The notes under the pieces are model-generated. The model ran no database searches. It was not told the origin of the DNA and saw only the letters and a list, made by a program, of their open reading frames with translations. Below are positions 1 through 10,735 of a DNA stretch of 64,000 nucleotides, one piece after another. The first letter of the stretch is position 1. The number at the start of each line of letters is the position of its first letter. The translations under genes and the position numbers were made by a program. Where the stretch lies: contig NC_065535.1 of the NCBI RefSeq assembly GCF_932294415.1, positions 14,589,282-14,653,281 on the forward strand. Reading direction: 5' to 3'. The stretch is from Quercus robur. Lineage: Eukaryota; Streptophyta; Magnoliopsida; Fagales; Fagaceae.

Positions 1-228
1 GACTTTTTGTAAGGGGAGATGAATCACAGTTTGTCTGGAGCCTAAAAGACAGTTTGATATGCAGTCCCAATAGCAGCAATCATTCAATAACAGCAATCAT
101 GCTGCCATGATAAATTTCAGGTGGCTGTTAGCCTTTAAAAAATTTACATATGAAACTAGAAAACTGGAAACTCTAGAGACACCAATTTTCACACTCAAAT
201 TTACATCATCCTTAGTATTGACACCTAA

Positions 229-2071
229 GTGCATTAGCAGTGAGGAGTATAAAATCCCCCAAATTATTTATTTTAGCACCATTCACACCAAAAACCCATT
301 TTATTTGAGTGTGTGGGTTGGGATTTGGGGTCAATGGGTTAGAGCCCGTTTGGTTTGTCATTTGAAAACACAGTGTTCAGTGTTTAAACACTGAACACTA
401 GTGTCCAAAATTTGAAACAATATGTTTGGTGACAGAGTTTAAAATAGGGCTGTTTGAAAATGGTTGCTCAAAAACCCCTGTTTGAAATATATTTTTTGAA
501 ACATGCAAGGCTGTGATTTTAAACAATGAACAGATGATTCGGATGGCACAACGATAATAAAAATTGAACTCAGTTTTGACTGTGCCCGGACCCACTGATC
601 AGCTTTTTTCTAATGTTTGTCTCCTCTCCTCTCTACTCTCATCTCTTCAGTCTTCACGCCCCAAAGAATATCATCAGTCTTCATGCCCCAAAGAATATCA
701 TCTCATCTCTCCTCTCCTCTCTACTCTCATCTCTACAAAGAATATCACAGTCCGAACTCCATTACTCCTCTGACCCAGCGGCATTCCACCTCACCCCTCA
801 CGGATCCGGCGCCATTACTCCTAACAGTAGCTTCATAAACGCGTCAAAATCCCACACACACATCATTTGGAAGAAACCCCTATTTCCAAAGTAATCCCTT
901 TCTCCCAATTAAATTCCTCACCAACGAAATCTGTTGCTAAGGACCAAACGGGCAACCTCACACAGTCCGAAGGGATAAAAAAGGGATGGAGATGAGGAGT
1001 GCAGGGGTTTGTTTTCTGTTGAGGGAATAGAAGGGATAATGGACACGCAGCGACAAAGATCACACAACTACAAAGATCACACCTCTCCACTCGATTGGTG
1101 AGGAATACAGGAAAAAAAAAACCCAAAAAACTGAGAAATCTGTGTGAGTGATTCGGAACGACGACTCGGCGGCGACAAAATACGGCTCGACGACTCGACG
1201 GCGACAAAAGCTCGATTACTTGCTGGGTCTTGGAGTGCTGACAGTGGAGATGAGCTCCGACGAACGTAAAGCTCAGCTGTGGATCTTCTTTGGCGTCAAT
1301 GGAGATGAGGACGTGCATGGGTTTGGCTTTTTGGTTTTCTGCTCTAAGGGAAGACTGAAGAGAAAGGGATAAAGACAGAAGAAAAGGGATAAAAAAGGGA
1401 TTAAAAAATTATTATTTAATACGTTGTCAGCTTTTTTTATCATTAAAAACACACATACCAAACACATATTTTACATTTTTTGAACACTGAAAAATATTGT
1501 TTAAACTATGATACCAAACACATTTTTTTGTTTTATTAACACTAAAAACACGTTGTTCAACAACACTTTTTAAACCACAATTTTCACATCTTTTTAAACA
1601 ACAATTTTTGAAAACTATGACCAAACGGGCCCTTAGGATTTTGGTGGTGGTGGTTGAGGTTCTGGTGGTGACTAGGTTTTCGATGTTTGGGTTTCTTTGC
1701 TATTGTTTGGGTTTCCTTGGTTTTCGGTAATGGCTAGTGGTGGCTAGTGATGGCTAGGTTTCTTGGTGGTGGCCTTGATATCAGTTGCCTTGATCTTGGT
1801 TTTCGGTGTTTAACTAGTGGTGGTGATGGCCAGGTTTCAATGGTTGGGACGAGTTTCGATGGTAGGTGGTTGTTGGTGGTGGGTTTGCTGAAGAGAGAGA
1901 AATGAGTTGTTTATATTTTTTTATGGGATAGGTTATATTGTTTTAATGAGTTGTATGTTAAAATAAAATCTAGGATGTAGGGTGAGTTGTGAAACTGTAT
2001 GGTAAAATAAATAAAGTAACTTTTTAGAATGTAAAATAACAAATTTTTTAAGAACCCAAATGCAAATGCTC
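229..2071. mobile_element. PIF/Harbinger-like non-autonomous element, GAGCAT family (outer, interrupted)
   Basis: Ends GTGCATTAGCAG (left) and, read inward from the right, GAGCATTTGCAT; both are flanked by TAA (226-228 and 2072-2074), the 3-bp target duplication of PIF/Harbinger elements. The right arm has AT-rich sequence shared with the copies at 28.4, 34.9 and 37.6 kb, and a G/T-rich core (~1640-1890, GGTGGTGGTGG-like). A second element (342-1632) is inserted into its left arm. No transposase is present. Confidence 0.6.
342..1632. mobile_element. PIF/Harbinger-like element, GGGCCCGTTTGG family (nested)
   Basis: Terminal inverted repeats GAGCCCGTTTGG and CCAAACGGGCCC, flanked by TTA at 339-341 and 1633-1635. 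The subterminal arms carry repeated 'AACACTGAA/TTTAAAC' motifs. The interior holds C/T-rich sequence with two short direct repeats (CCCCAAAGAATATCATC, ~660-700). There is no transposase. A 151-codon open frame on the minus strand (863-1318) has no recognisable domain and is taken as chance. A second copy in opposite orientation starts at 63643. Confidence 0.75.
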
Positions 2072-2074
2072 TAA

Positions 2075-3585
2075 GAATGTCGTAGATTTGGGAGTGGAAA
2101 TAGTTGTGTCCGTATGTGAATTGGCAACAAATTTCTATAAATTCCATAAGGGCATTCATTTAAGAAATACTTTTAAAAACTTTTTATGGAAAAAAAAAAA
2201 AAAAAAAAAAAAGCAACTTTTTATTTTGATAGTTTTTTTAAATTTCTCATAAAAGTAGTATTAAATTTTTTTTTTAAATGATTTGTTAACAAATGCTCTA
2301 AGGACACCCATTAACTAAGCCCTTAATTATATGTCACAAATGTTCTAATGGTTCATTCTTTAGCCTCCTCTTAGCTCATTATTTATTTCATTTTTAATAA
2401 TTCAATTATTATAATAAGTAGAGGTTATAATAGTTTAGCACTAGTTTTGATTCACAACTTACTAACTTGTTTATATAGTGATTGTACTTGTGCTTACTAT
2501 TCTTTTCTTTTATTTTACTGCAATTACAAAACGAGCAATTTCAATTATTAATATTGTTAAAAATAGGCTTCACATTGGGAAAAAAAATATTTTCTAAAAG
2601 GACTATTTGATTTTGTATATTGAAAGGGAAATTACTACAAAATTTAGTATAGAATAATTATTTTCGGACTTTAAAATAAATTCAAATTCCATTTTGAGAA
2701 ATGATTAATTTGAGTATATTGGAAAAATATATATTTTGTGTCTATTCTATTACTTATATTTGGTTAACTCTAAATTGATCCTTTTATTTTTCATAGTATA
2801 TTTAGTCTTGAATTTTAATATATTTTCATTTATTTATTCTAAATAAATTGGGTTAATGCTTCGGCCCCCAAAGCTAAAATTTTGATTCCATCTCTAGGTC
2901 CACGATTCATGGGCCACTACAATTTCCTTGTGAGGAAGAATTGATGGACTGTATTCTCTGTTTTTGGAGAAAGAATCCTTATAAGCAAGTAGAGAGGCCT
3001 CGGTATAAATTGTATAATCATTTTTTCATCTCACTCATGCTTGCAACCGGGCCTAAATACAGTTTTTTTTAAGGCAAATGGTGAGTGATTCTAACTGTTT
3101 TTGTAAAATTTTGATACCTTCCTCATATTACTTTTTATCTCATTTTTAGTATATTTGGAGATTTGGAATGAGATGAGAGCAGAGGGGAGTGGAGGAGAAC
3201 AGTTCTTTATTTGGATGTTTTATAATTTCTCAAAAAAAAAGAATAGATATATGTCCTTTTTGTTTGAGTGTTTTGAAAAATTAAAATAAAAATTAGAGAA
3301 AATTATAAGACATTATGTAATGTACAATTATACCCCTCTTTTGTTTAATTAAAAAAAATATGTATAAATTGATATCATAAATGCAAAATTGACCATTTTT
3401 TCAATTATTTATAAAAATAAAAATAAAAATTGAACCACTACCCCCTTTAAATTCCCTCAAATTTTCTCCATTGTTGAATATATATATCCAAACAAGATTA
3501 CTTAAATGTTATAGAAGAGAGTTAAATAGTTACTCAAGGGGGGGACTGTAATGGGATAAAGGATTATATTCTTCATTTTTTTTTT
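2075..3585. other. AT-rich intergenic, nothing recognised
   Basis: Very AT-rich with several poly(A)/poly(T) runs (for example 2189-2212). I see no coding frame, no structural RNA and no clear element ends. Confidence 0.5.
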
Positions 3586-3589
3586 TTTT

Positions 3590-3786
3590 AGTTGAAGGCG
3601 GGTTCTTGGCTGCTGACAAGAACCTGGACTTTATTTCTTTTGAATGTCCGCCAGTGGACATGGTTAATGTTTTTGAGGATGACCTCAATGGAATGTTTTT
3701 AAACCAGCTCTGCCCTGAGCCTGATGTAGATCTTTAGTTGTTTTTATGAATAGTCTTTTAACCCAAAAAAAAAAAAAAAAAAAAAA
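3590..3786 (+). mobile_element. 5'-truncated LINE 3' end with poly(A)
   Basis: From ~3594 the frame reads EGGFLAADKNLDFISF, then ECPPVD, and stops at 3735-3737. This matches the C-terminal end of plant L1 ORF2 after the RNase H domain. A short 3'UTR and a run of A (3763-3786) follow. A related stub (FESPPVD) lies on the minus strand at ~31450-31670. Confidence 0.65.
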
Positions 3787-3850
3787 CTGCGGGCAGGGAA
3801 TTTGAACCTTGAATGTTTCATCATGTGCCAACCAGTTGAGCTTCTTCAAT
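3787..3850 (-). mobile_element. tRNA-derived SINE head (fragment)
   Basis: On the minus strand there is an A box-like AGCTCAACTGGTTGG (plus 3828-3842) and a B box GGTTCAAATTCC (plus 3798-3809) at tRNA-like spacing. The fragment abuts the LINE poly(A). It is too degenerate and short to be a tRNA gene. Confidence 0.5.
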
Positions 3851-4286
3851 AGATTGAATCAAATAAAAAGGCTACCAGTTGTAGATTGAAAAGTTCATTT
3901 GTCATAGCTACAGCCACTAGGTTATTTGCTCTAGTTTACGTTTTTCTAGTTAATATTGTTGCTATTCATTCTGTCCCCCCTCGGTGTGCAGGAAAAACAC
4001 AGCAGATCAAGTGATCAACTAAACTAGTCTCTGATCATCAAGCATTGACCATACACTCAAAAAAAAAAAGGTCCACAAACACAATAATTTACCATTTTGT
4101 AGAGTTCCCAATTGGGAAGTTACAGAATGTCCCACAAATGTAGGTGCGGCTTTTCTATTTTAACCAAGTCGACTTCTTACAGAAAATAGAAGCATAAATT
4201 AACCTCAATTATTACCAAAATAGGAAGCTACAAACGTGGATTTGGAATTAGCCAGAGAAATGGAGCTGCTACTGGGACCAAACAAT
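3851..4286. other. Intergenic / 3' flank of the OPCL1-like gene
   Basis: No coding frame recognised. Sequence just before 4287 is presumably the 3'UTR of the minus-strand OPCL1-like gene. Confidence 0.4.
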
Positions 4287-7200
4287 TCAAAGTTTGGAGG
4301 TTGCAAGTTGTATCAGATCTTTCCTAAGAATCTTTCCAGACTGATTTTTGGGTATAGAAGTTGTAAATGCCACTCTCCTGATTCTCTTGTATGGAGCCAC
4401 CTGTGAATATAACAGCAGGTTAATTGAATCTGTGCTTAGAGATACAATAGTACAAGTCGTATTATCTCATCAACCTCACCTGTCCTGCAACGAACTCCAT
4501 GATTGCACTGTCAGATAAACTACTTCCCGCTTTTCGTACCACGTATGCCATGGGACACTGTCCAGCCTCCTTATCAGGAATTCTAAAACACAAGAAATTA
4601 CACTGAGGGTCCCTTTTATAAGAGATTATAAAGTAATTAGTCCTAAGAAAATCATGTTCGATTATTTTTTGTTTCTATGATGCAAAGGATTCATAAATTA
4701 CAACGAAAAATAAAGATATATTGTATTGATAAAAATAATAAATAAATAAAATAAATAACTAAAAAACTAAGACTAAGTTTCTTATATCAATAAAGATTAG
4801 AGAAGAAGATTTACGGTATGACAGCAGCGTCCAGGATTTCTGGATGAGTCAGTAATAAGGCCTCTAGTTCAGCTGGGGGGACCTAAGATGTCAAAGAGAC
4901 AAATCAGCATAGTTTTCAAGAAAAAATTTTCATGATAATATAATTTGAAATTCCTTTCTAAATGCAAGATCGAACTGTAGTTGCATCCTTATCATAAATT
5001 GCTTTGAGAATTACATCCTCATCATACGTAAAAAAAAAGCAGAGGAATTCCAGAAAGAAGGCCAAACTTAGAGAACTTCAAGTGATCAATGTCTCACCTG
5101 ATATCCTTTGTACTTAATCAGCTCCTTCAACCTATCAACCACAAAAATGAAGCCATCATCATCAATGTAGCAGAGGTCTCCAGTTTTTAACCATCCCTCT
5201 GCATCAAGAGTATTTGCTGTTGCTTCTGCATTACCAAAATAACCTGCAACAACAGCATTCCCAGTTTCAATAGAAGAAAATGTGACCTGCTGTTGATATA
5301 GCTGAAGCTCTCATACCAATTTTATTGTAAGTGTAGTTAATTTTTAGCGGGTTTATGTGAAAAAGAAATAGACAAAATAAAATCAACAATAACATGGGAA
5401 ATACAAAGTTTCATTATTTCAATCATAAACAACTCAAAACTCCACATACACCCAAAAAACTATCTCCAGGGGTACAACACAGATTCTGTTAACATCACGA
5501 CCAACTTTTATGGTATCTATTCCCATGCAAATAAAAATTTCCCAGGCATGCCAATGCAAAGAAAGGATCCGATGAATGGAAAAAAGCTATAAATTCTATT
5601 ATCAAGTATTGCACAAATCTGGTATAAACACTAACAACAAAATGAAGGAACAATCAGAATCGATGTAACATATATATGTTATATGTATACAAACTTATAT
5701 GTGAATCTTTTAATGAAATCCTGTATTAGGAAACAGGGACACTGACAAGAAAATGCCTATGAGATTGGATAGTTTAAGATATAATAAGAGTAAAAGATCC
5801 AGCTACCACTAGCCACACTACAAGGCCAGTTCAATACGAGTTGCAACTGGTAAGTATCCCTCTGCTACCATACTTTTGATTCATAGAATACCGGCCTAAC
5901 AATTTAAAACATGGCTAACTCACACAAAGCAATTTAGGGGTTTAGGAATATTTGATAGCTCAATCTCTAAAAATCAAGTAAGATGATAAATACTCATAAT
6001 CTTATAAGACGGGACCTATCAAATTGAGGAATCATATCATATGTTCTGAAAATCATGTAGCATATATTCCAAATACCTACACGGTCAATTGGTAACAATT
6101 AGGATATTTTTACAGAGTCTAGGGTCTAGAGACTCCTTACAGAAGCAAAATATCCTAGAAATTTAATTTTATATATATATATATATATATATTAAAAATG
6201 GATTTCAAATGGCTTATGTATTTTTAAAAAATATATTTGTCAGCTTCGGAAAAAACAATGCACCCATAATAATCCACTTCTAGACATCACGAAAGGACTT
6301 GCAAATAAAATCAGAAACAGATCGCTATAGTGCTATTCCTATTCACGTTTGCTTTATAAGTTTTCAGCTTTTCATCTCATGTCTAGAACGGTCCCATTCA
6401 CGTTTGCTTTATTTTATATTTTTAATCACAATGGTCCCATAACAATCATTCTATTTGAGGCTGCATGAAATGTGGGGCCTTATGCTAGCCATAGTAAATC
6501 ATTGATTTATTAGGAAAAAAAATTAGTGCACATTGTGCACTGCAAAAATACACTTAAAGTCACGTTTTTAGTTTATTTAAGTGAGTGGAATAAACACTAC
6601 CCAATTTATTATTCCAAATTCCAACGGCAACAACCAAAATAAATTTGATTGTCCGTTTGGTATTCTCAGTTCTGTTTATTTGCTTAGTGCATAGAAAGAT
6701 ATAAATTTTGATAGATTTTACAAAAAAAAAAAAAGGTTAAAACTAAAGTATTGTCCCAAACATAAACAAACAGCTCTAATAATACATCAAATTTCACAAT
6801 ATACTAAAATAAGTGATGGATAGTAGAAAATTTGCTACCTACTACTGATTATAAGAACTTACAACTTTTTATCGATTACTCACATTCTATCCTTTTAACT
6901 AGATTACTCACATTCTATCATTATAACATGTTATGAAATTTGATGTGAAGCAGATTCGGTGAAAACAAAAGTATAGCAACACAACCAATTCTACGATGGC
7001 AAAGACTTAAGTATATTGTTCGAACTGTTTTTAGGATTTTTTTTTTTTAAAGATTCTGCGATGTGAAATTTCTATTTCATAAAATGAAAATATATTTTTT
7101 TTATCTAAATAACCACGTAAATGAATCTTAATAAGGAAATCTATTGTACCTAATAGTGATTCCTAAAAGAAAAAATAATGGTGGGCCATAATCACTTGAA

Positions 7201-8493
7201 TATGGTTGTCCTAGGTAATCGATAGGCTAATAGTATTATTATATTTCCATCATACGTACCTGTCATGATAGAGCGACCTCTGAGCCAAAGCTCACCGGTC
7301 CGGTTCACCGGCAACGCCTCACCGGACTCTGGGTCCACAATCTTACCCTCCATGTCCGGAGACAACAACCCCGCCGTACCGTACCTCCTACTCTCCTCCA
7401 ACGAGTCCGTAGAAGCCCCAACTCCCGTCGATTCCGTCAACCCATACCCCTGAAGAATAGTCACCGTCGGATACCTCTCCGCAAACCCTTCTATCACCTC
7501 CTTACTCAGCGGAGCTCCGCCTGACAAAACCGACTGCAGCGAACTCAAATCGTACTTCGACCGTATCTGATCGGCACCGTTCACCAGCGCCACTAGAATT
7601 GGCGGCACCAGCGGGAGGTACGTGATTCGGTACTTCTCGATAGCTGAGAGCATATCGTGCATCTCGTACTTGGAGAGAATCACGACCGTTGTTCCTGATG
7701 CGAGCAGTGCCAAAGCGAACACTGCTAGACCGTAGATGTGAAACATAGGGACGGTGCAGATGAACCTGTGGTCCCCTTCGGTTAAGTTGAACCGTCCAAG
7801 TATGATTTGGACCATCGCTATCAGACTCTTGTGCGAGCCCACCACGCCTTTGCTGGCTCCGGTGGTGCCGGAAGAGTAGAGCAGTGTCGCCGTGTCGTCC
7901 TGGTTGACTCGGTCCCTGACTCGCCTCTCACTCGGCTGCTTTTTCAACATTTCACTCAAAGTGGTTAAGATTTTCGCGCTTTTAACATACTGCTGTGAAG
8001 GCTCGTCTTCGTCGAGGAGTACGATAGGGAGAGTCGACTCGGCGAGTTTGGGGACGAGTTGGCGAGTCGTGAAAGCGAGGATCGGTTTCGAATCGGCAAC
8101 TTGCTTGCCGATTTCTCTGGTGGTGTTGAGGGGATTCGTGGTGGTTATTACGGCGCCGATGGACATAACAGCCAAACACACGACGGGGAAGTAGATAGAG
8201 TTTGGAGTCAGTAGGAGGATGACGTGGCCCTTTCTGACGCCAATATCGGCGAGACACGTGGCGACGGAATCGACGGCTCTCCAGAGATCAGAGAAGGTGA
8301 GGTGGCGGCCCGTGGAGGCGTCGATGAAGGCGATCTTGCCATGGTGGGCCCGGGACGATATGAAAGTGGTGACGTCGAGGGAATGATTGGGTGGGTGCGG
8401 ACACAGCTTCCGTTTGCTGTAGAAGATAGAATTCGATTTGCAGAAACCACTTCTCGGATCGATGGTCACGTTTTTGTGAGACATGGTACTCAT
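4287..8493 (-). CDS. OPCL1: 4-coumarate:CoA ligase-like / OPC-8:0 CoA ligase, peroxisomal
   Basis: Acyl-activating enzyme of the ANL superfamily, closest in my recollection to Arabidopsis OPCL1 (4CLL5), which activates OPC-8:0 to its CoA ester for beta-oxidation to jasmonate in peroxisomes. Five exons join in frame with GT..AG introns: 8493-7260, 5243-5098, 4882-4815, 4582-4480 and 4400-4287, giving 554 aa, close to the usual ~545. Visible motifs: P-loop [10 protein letters not shown] at residues ~207-216, GYGLTE ~349-354, GELWLRG ~400-406, TGDLCY ~432-437, [13 protein letters not shown] ~448-460, and the C-terminal catalytic lysine in SGKILRK (K540). The protein ends SKL, a canonical PTS1 peroxisome signal. 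The first ATG (8493) is used; a second in-frame ATG lies 9 bases downstream. Exon 1 is clearly GC-richer than its surroundings. Intron 1 is ~2 kb and contains a (TA)n run. No broken frame was seen. The substrate (OPC-8:0 versus another fatty or phenylpropanoid acid) is inferred from similarity only. Confidence 0.93.
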
Positions 8494-8564
8494 ATTTTCT
8501 ATGATCTTCTTTCTGCTTCTTTGTGTTGTGTCTGCTATTTTAGCTTCTTCTACTGCCCACTGTT

Positions 8565-8572
8565 TTTTTATA
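8565..8572 (-). promoter_or_regulatory. TATA box of the OPCL1-like gene
   Basis: On the minus strand the sequence reads TATAAAAA about 72-79 bases upstream of the start codon, in the expected place for a core promoter with a ~40-base 5'UTR. No other strong TATA lies closer. This is inferred from position and motif only. Confidence 0.55.
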
Positions 8573-8679
8573 GAGGGGTTTGAATATTTGACTTTGGACT
8601 CGGAAATGTCGAAAGAGTTTACATTGGTCGGAATCGGAGGCGTAAAAAGGGACTATCTACAGCCGTTGGATGGGTTTTA

Positions 8680-9487
8680 GGTGATGTGTTTTACGAATGA
8701 GATCTGTTGAGGCGTCCCTGTCCGTATATATATAGTCTTGACTCATGATTTAATAACCTCGTTAATTGTTGGGGGTTTATCGTAAAATGAGTAATAATTT
8801 TTTATTGGGTCCGATTTAATAACCTTGTTAATTGTTAAACCATCTATTTTTCGAAAATACTTTTTCAATTTTAAAGAAAAAAAATTTCCCAAAAAAATTA
8901 ATTATTATATGCCATTAAAGAACATATTAGTGAAAATTTTTTTATTAATAGGAGAAATAATGATTAGTTTTTTATTTTTTTGAAAGAGAAACTTGTATTT
9001 CAAGAAATAATGATTAGTTGTCTATATATATTGGGCACGTGAAAATTATTTAAGTATTAAAATTGCTTTATTTTATTGTCTTATTTTTCACACAGTATAA
9101 GTGGCGGCCGTTGAGCTGTCGGTTCGTTCTTGCCGTCCCAAAAAAATGACAAGATGGAAAGTGTTTTAAAAAAGGAAAACACTTACATTTATGGGCCCTT
9201 TCGGAGATTTAAAAAAAAAATATATATATATATATATATATTTACACCTTCCAGATTTCTTTACTAGTGTGGCGCTCAGGTCCCAACTGTGAAACTTTTC
9301 TTTTTATATATATTGAATTCAACCAAAAGTAGCGAAGCTTAGCCAAGCCATGATTTCATCGAATTCTCTGGTCCCCCATCTTATCTAAAATTTCCAAAAT
9401 AAGATGCAATAATTAGCTTATATATTATAATAATAATTCTCAAAAAAATTATCTTATATATATTTTTTTAATTAATTATCTTATATA
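8680..9487. other. AT-rich intergenic with one duplicated segment
   Basis: Mostly AT-rich with (TA)n around 9221-9240. About 9060-9200 is similar to ~30280-30410 (both contain CCCAAAAAATGACAAGATGG and GGAAAACACTTA), so it provides a pre-insertion version of the site where the Tourist-like MITE at 30402 landed. Confidence 0.5.
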
Positions 9488-10033
9488 TATTAAATGAGAC
9501 GGGTTCAAGTTACACTTGTTGTAACTCCACAAAAATTACACATTTTTTAAGCTACTGATTTCCAAAAGATCAAACAATTAAAAACAAAACACTATTATCC
9601 ATGACATCTATTAAATATTTAACAAATTAATAGCATACTCATTATCTCTTTTCTTAAATGCTCCTATATTTTTCTCTCTCTCTTTATTAAGTCATTCATT
9701 GTAATTTCTTTTTCTATGCAATTCCTTCTACTATTTCCTTATTTAGTTTTTTTCTCCCCTAAATAAAAACTCATCCCTTTTTTACAAAATGTTCAAGCAC
9801 AATTGAATGAAAAGGCGTCAGAATTTATTTTTTTATTTTTAAGAATCAAGAAATCGGAAATTAGCCCAGCTCTCTCTCTTTGTGTGGAGATTAGTCGTAA
9901 CTAATTGACTAAGTGTCGTTGCAATGAAATCTAAAAATAACTTGAAAGTTAAAAACAAAACATGGGATCTGCAGGATAAAAAACAAGGTGACGAGGCAAC
10001 ACTTAGTCACCTCAACAAATCTGCGACCAAAAA

Positions 10034-10390
10034 ATGACAACACAAAAAAAAGGACGGGTACATGTCCATGAAAAAAAAGCAAATAGACACAAAAAAAAAA
10101 AAGATGGATACATGTCCATGAACAAAAGTGGACGGACACCAAAAAGAAAGATGGTCGGTTGCATGTCCATGAATAAAAGTGGAAGGACAGCCACAAACAA
10201 ACAAAAAAAAAAGAGGAAGGACGGTTGCATGTCCATGAACAAAAGTGGACGGACAGCCACCAAAAAAAAAAAAAGATGGACGGCTGCATGTCCATGAACA
10301 AAAGTGGACGGACACCCACAAAAAAAAAAAAAAAAAAAAAAAAAAAATTAACGATGCATGTCCATGAACAAAGTGGGCGGACAAAAAAAT
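10034..10390 (+). repeat. Minisatellite, ~6 units of ~55-70 bp
   Basis: Units contain CATGTCCATGAAcAAAAGTG, then GACGGACA, followed by a variable A-run, at ~10060, 10110, 10162, 10229, 10285 and 10360. Length variation lies mostly in the A-runs. TGTCC and GGACA in each unit are inverted and could pair. The array is bracketed by two related ~50-bp sequences (from ~9989 and ~10391). Open frames here on either strand are repeat artefacts. Confidence 0.85.
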
Positions 10391-10735
10391 TGATGACAAA
10401 GTAACACTCAGTCACGTCGGCAAGTCCACGACCCAAAGTAGACAGACAAAATACCTTAAGAATGGGCCGCTATTAGAGGACTACAACGCGTCCCGAAGGT
10501 TGAAAGTTCGGGCATCACGCGTCCTGGGGGTAGTGTATCAATGGCCTACCGTGTAGAAGGATGCCCAATCCTACGTATAAGCATACGACAAATGCCAACG
10601 CTGCAGCAAGACCTCAGGGCTAAACACTACAAAAGGAAGCCAACGAACACCTAATCCTCATCCCAATGGGATGGATCGACATCCAAGGGTACCAACGATC
10701 AAGGATGCCAACGGCACCTGATTCTCATTCAAAAT
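10391..10735 (+). other. LTR-retrotransposon internal sequence between two arrays
   Basis: GC-richer than the flanks, with no frame or domain that I recognise. It lies between the minisatellite and the 65-bp array and is most simply internal or 3'UTR sequence of the element whose LTR ends at 15305. Confidence 0.4.

Noticed and set aside
863-1318. 151-codon minus-strand open frame
   Set aside because: It lies inside a non-autonomous Harbinger-like element, has no recognisable domain and low-complexity start, so chance is likelier than a captured gene.
8224-8583. 119-codon plus-strand open frame over OPCL1 exon 1
   Set aside because: It is the antisense shadow of a GC-rich exon.
9909-10436. 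Minus-strand open frames rich in FFFF and HGHA
   Set aside because: They are generated by the poly(A) minisatellite and have no protein character beyond the repeat.
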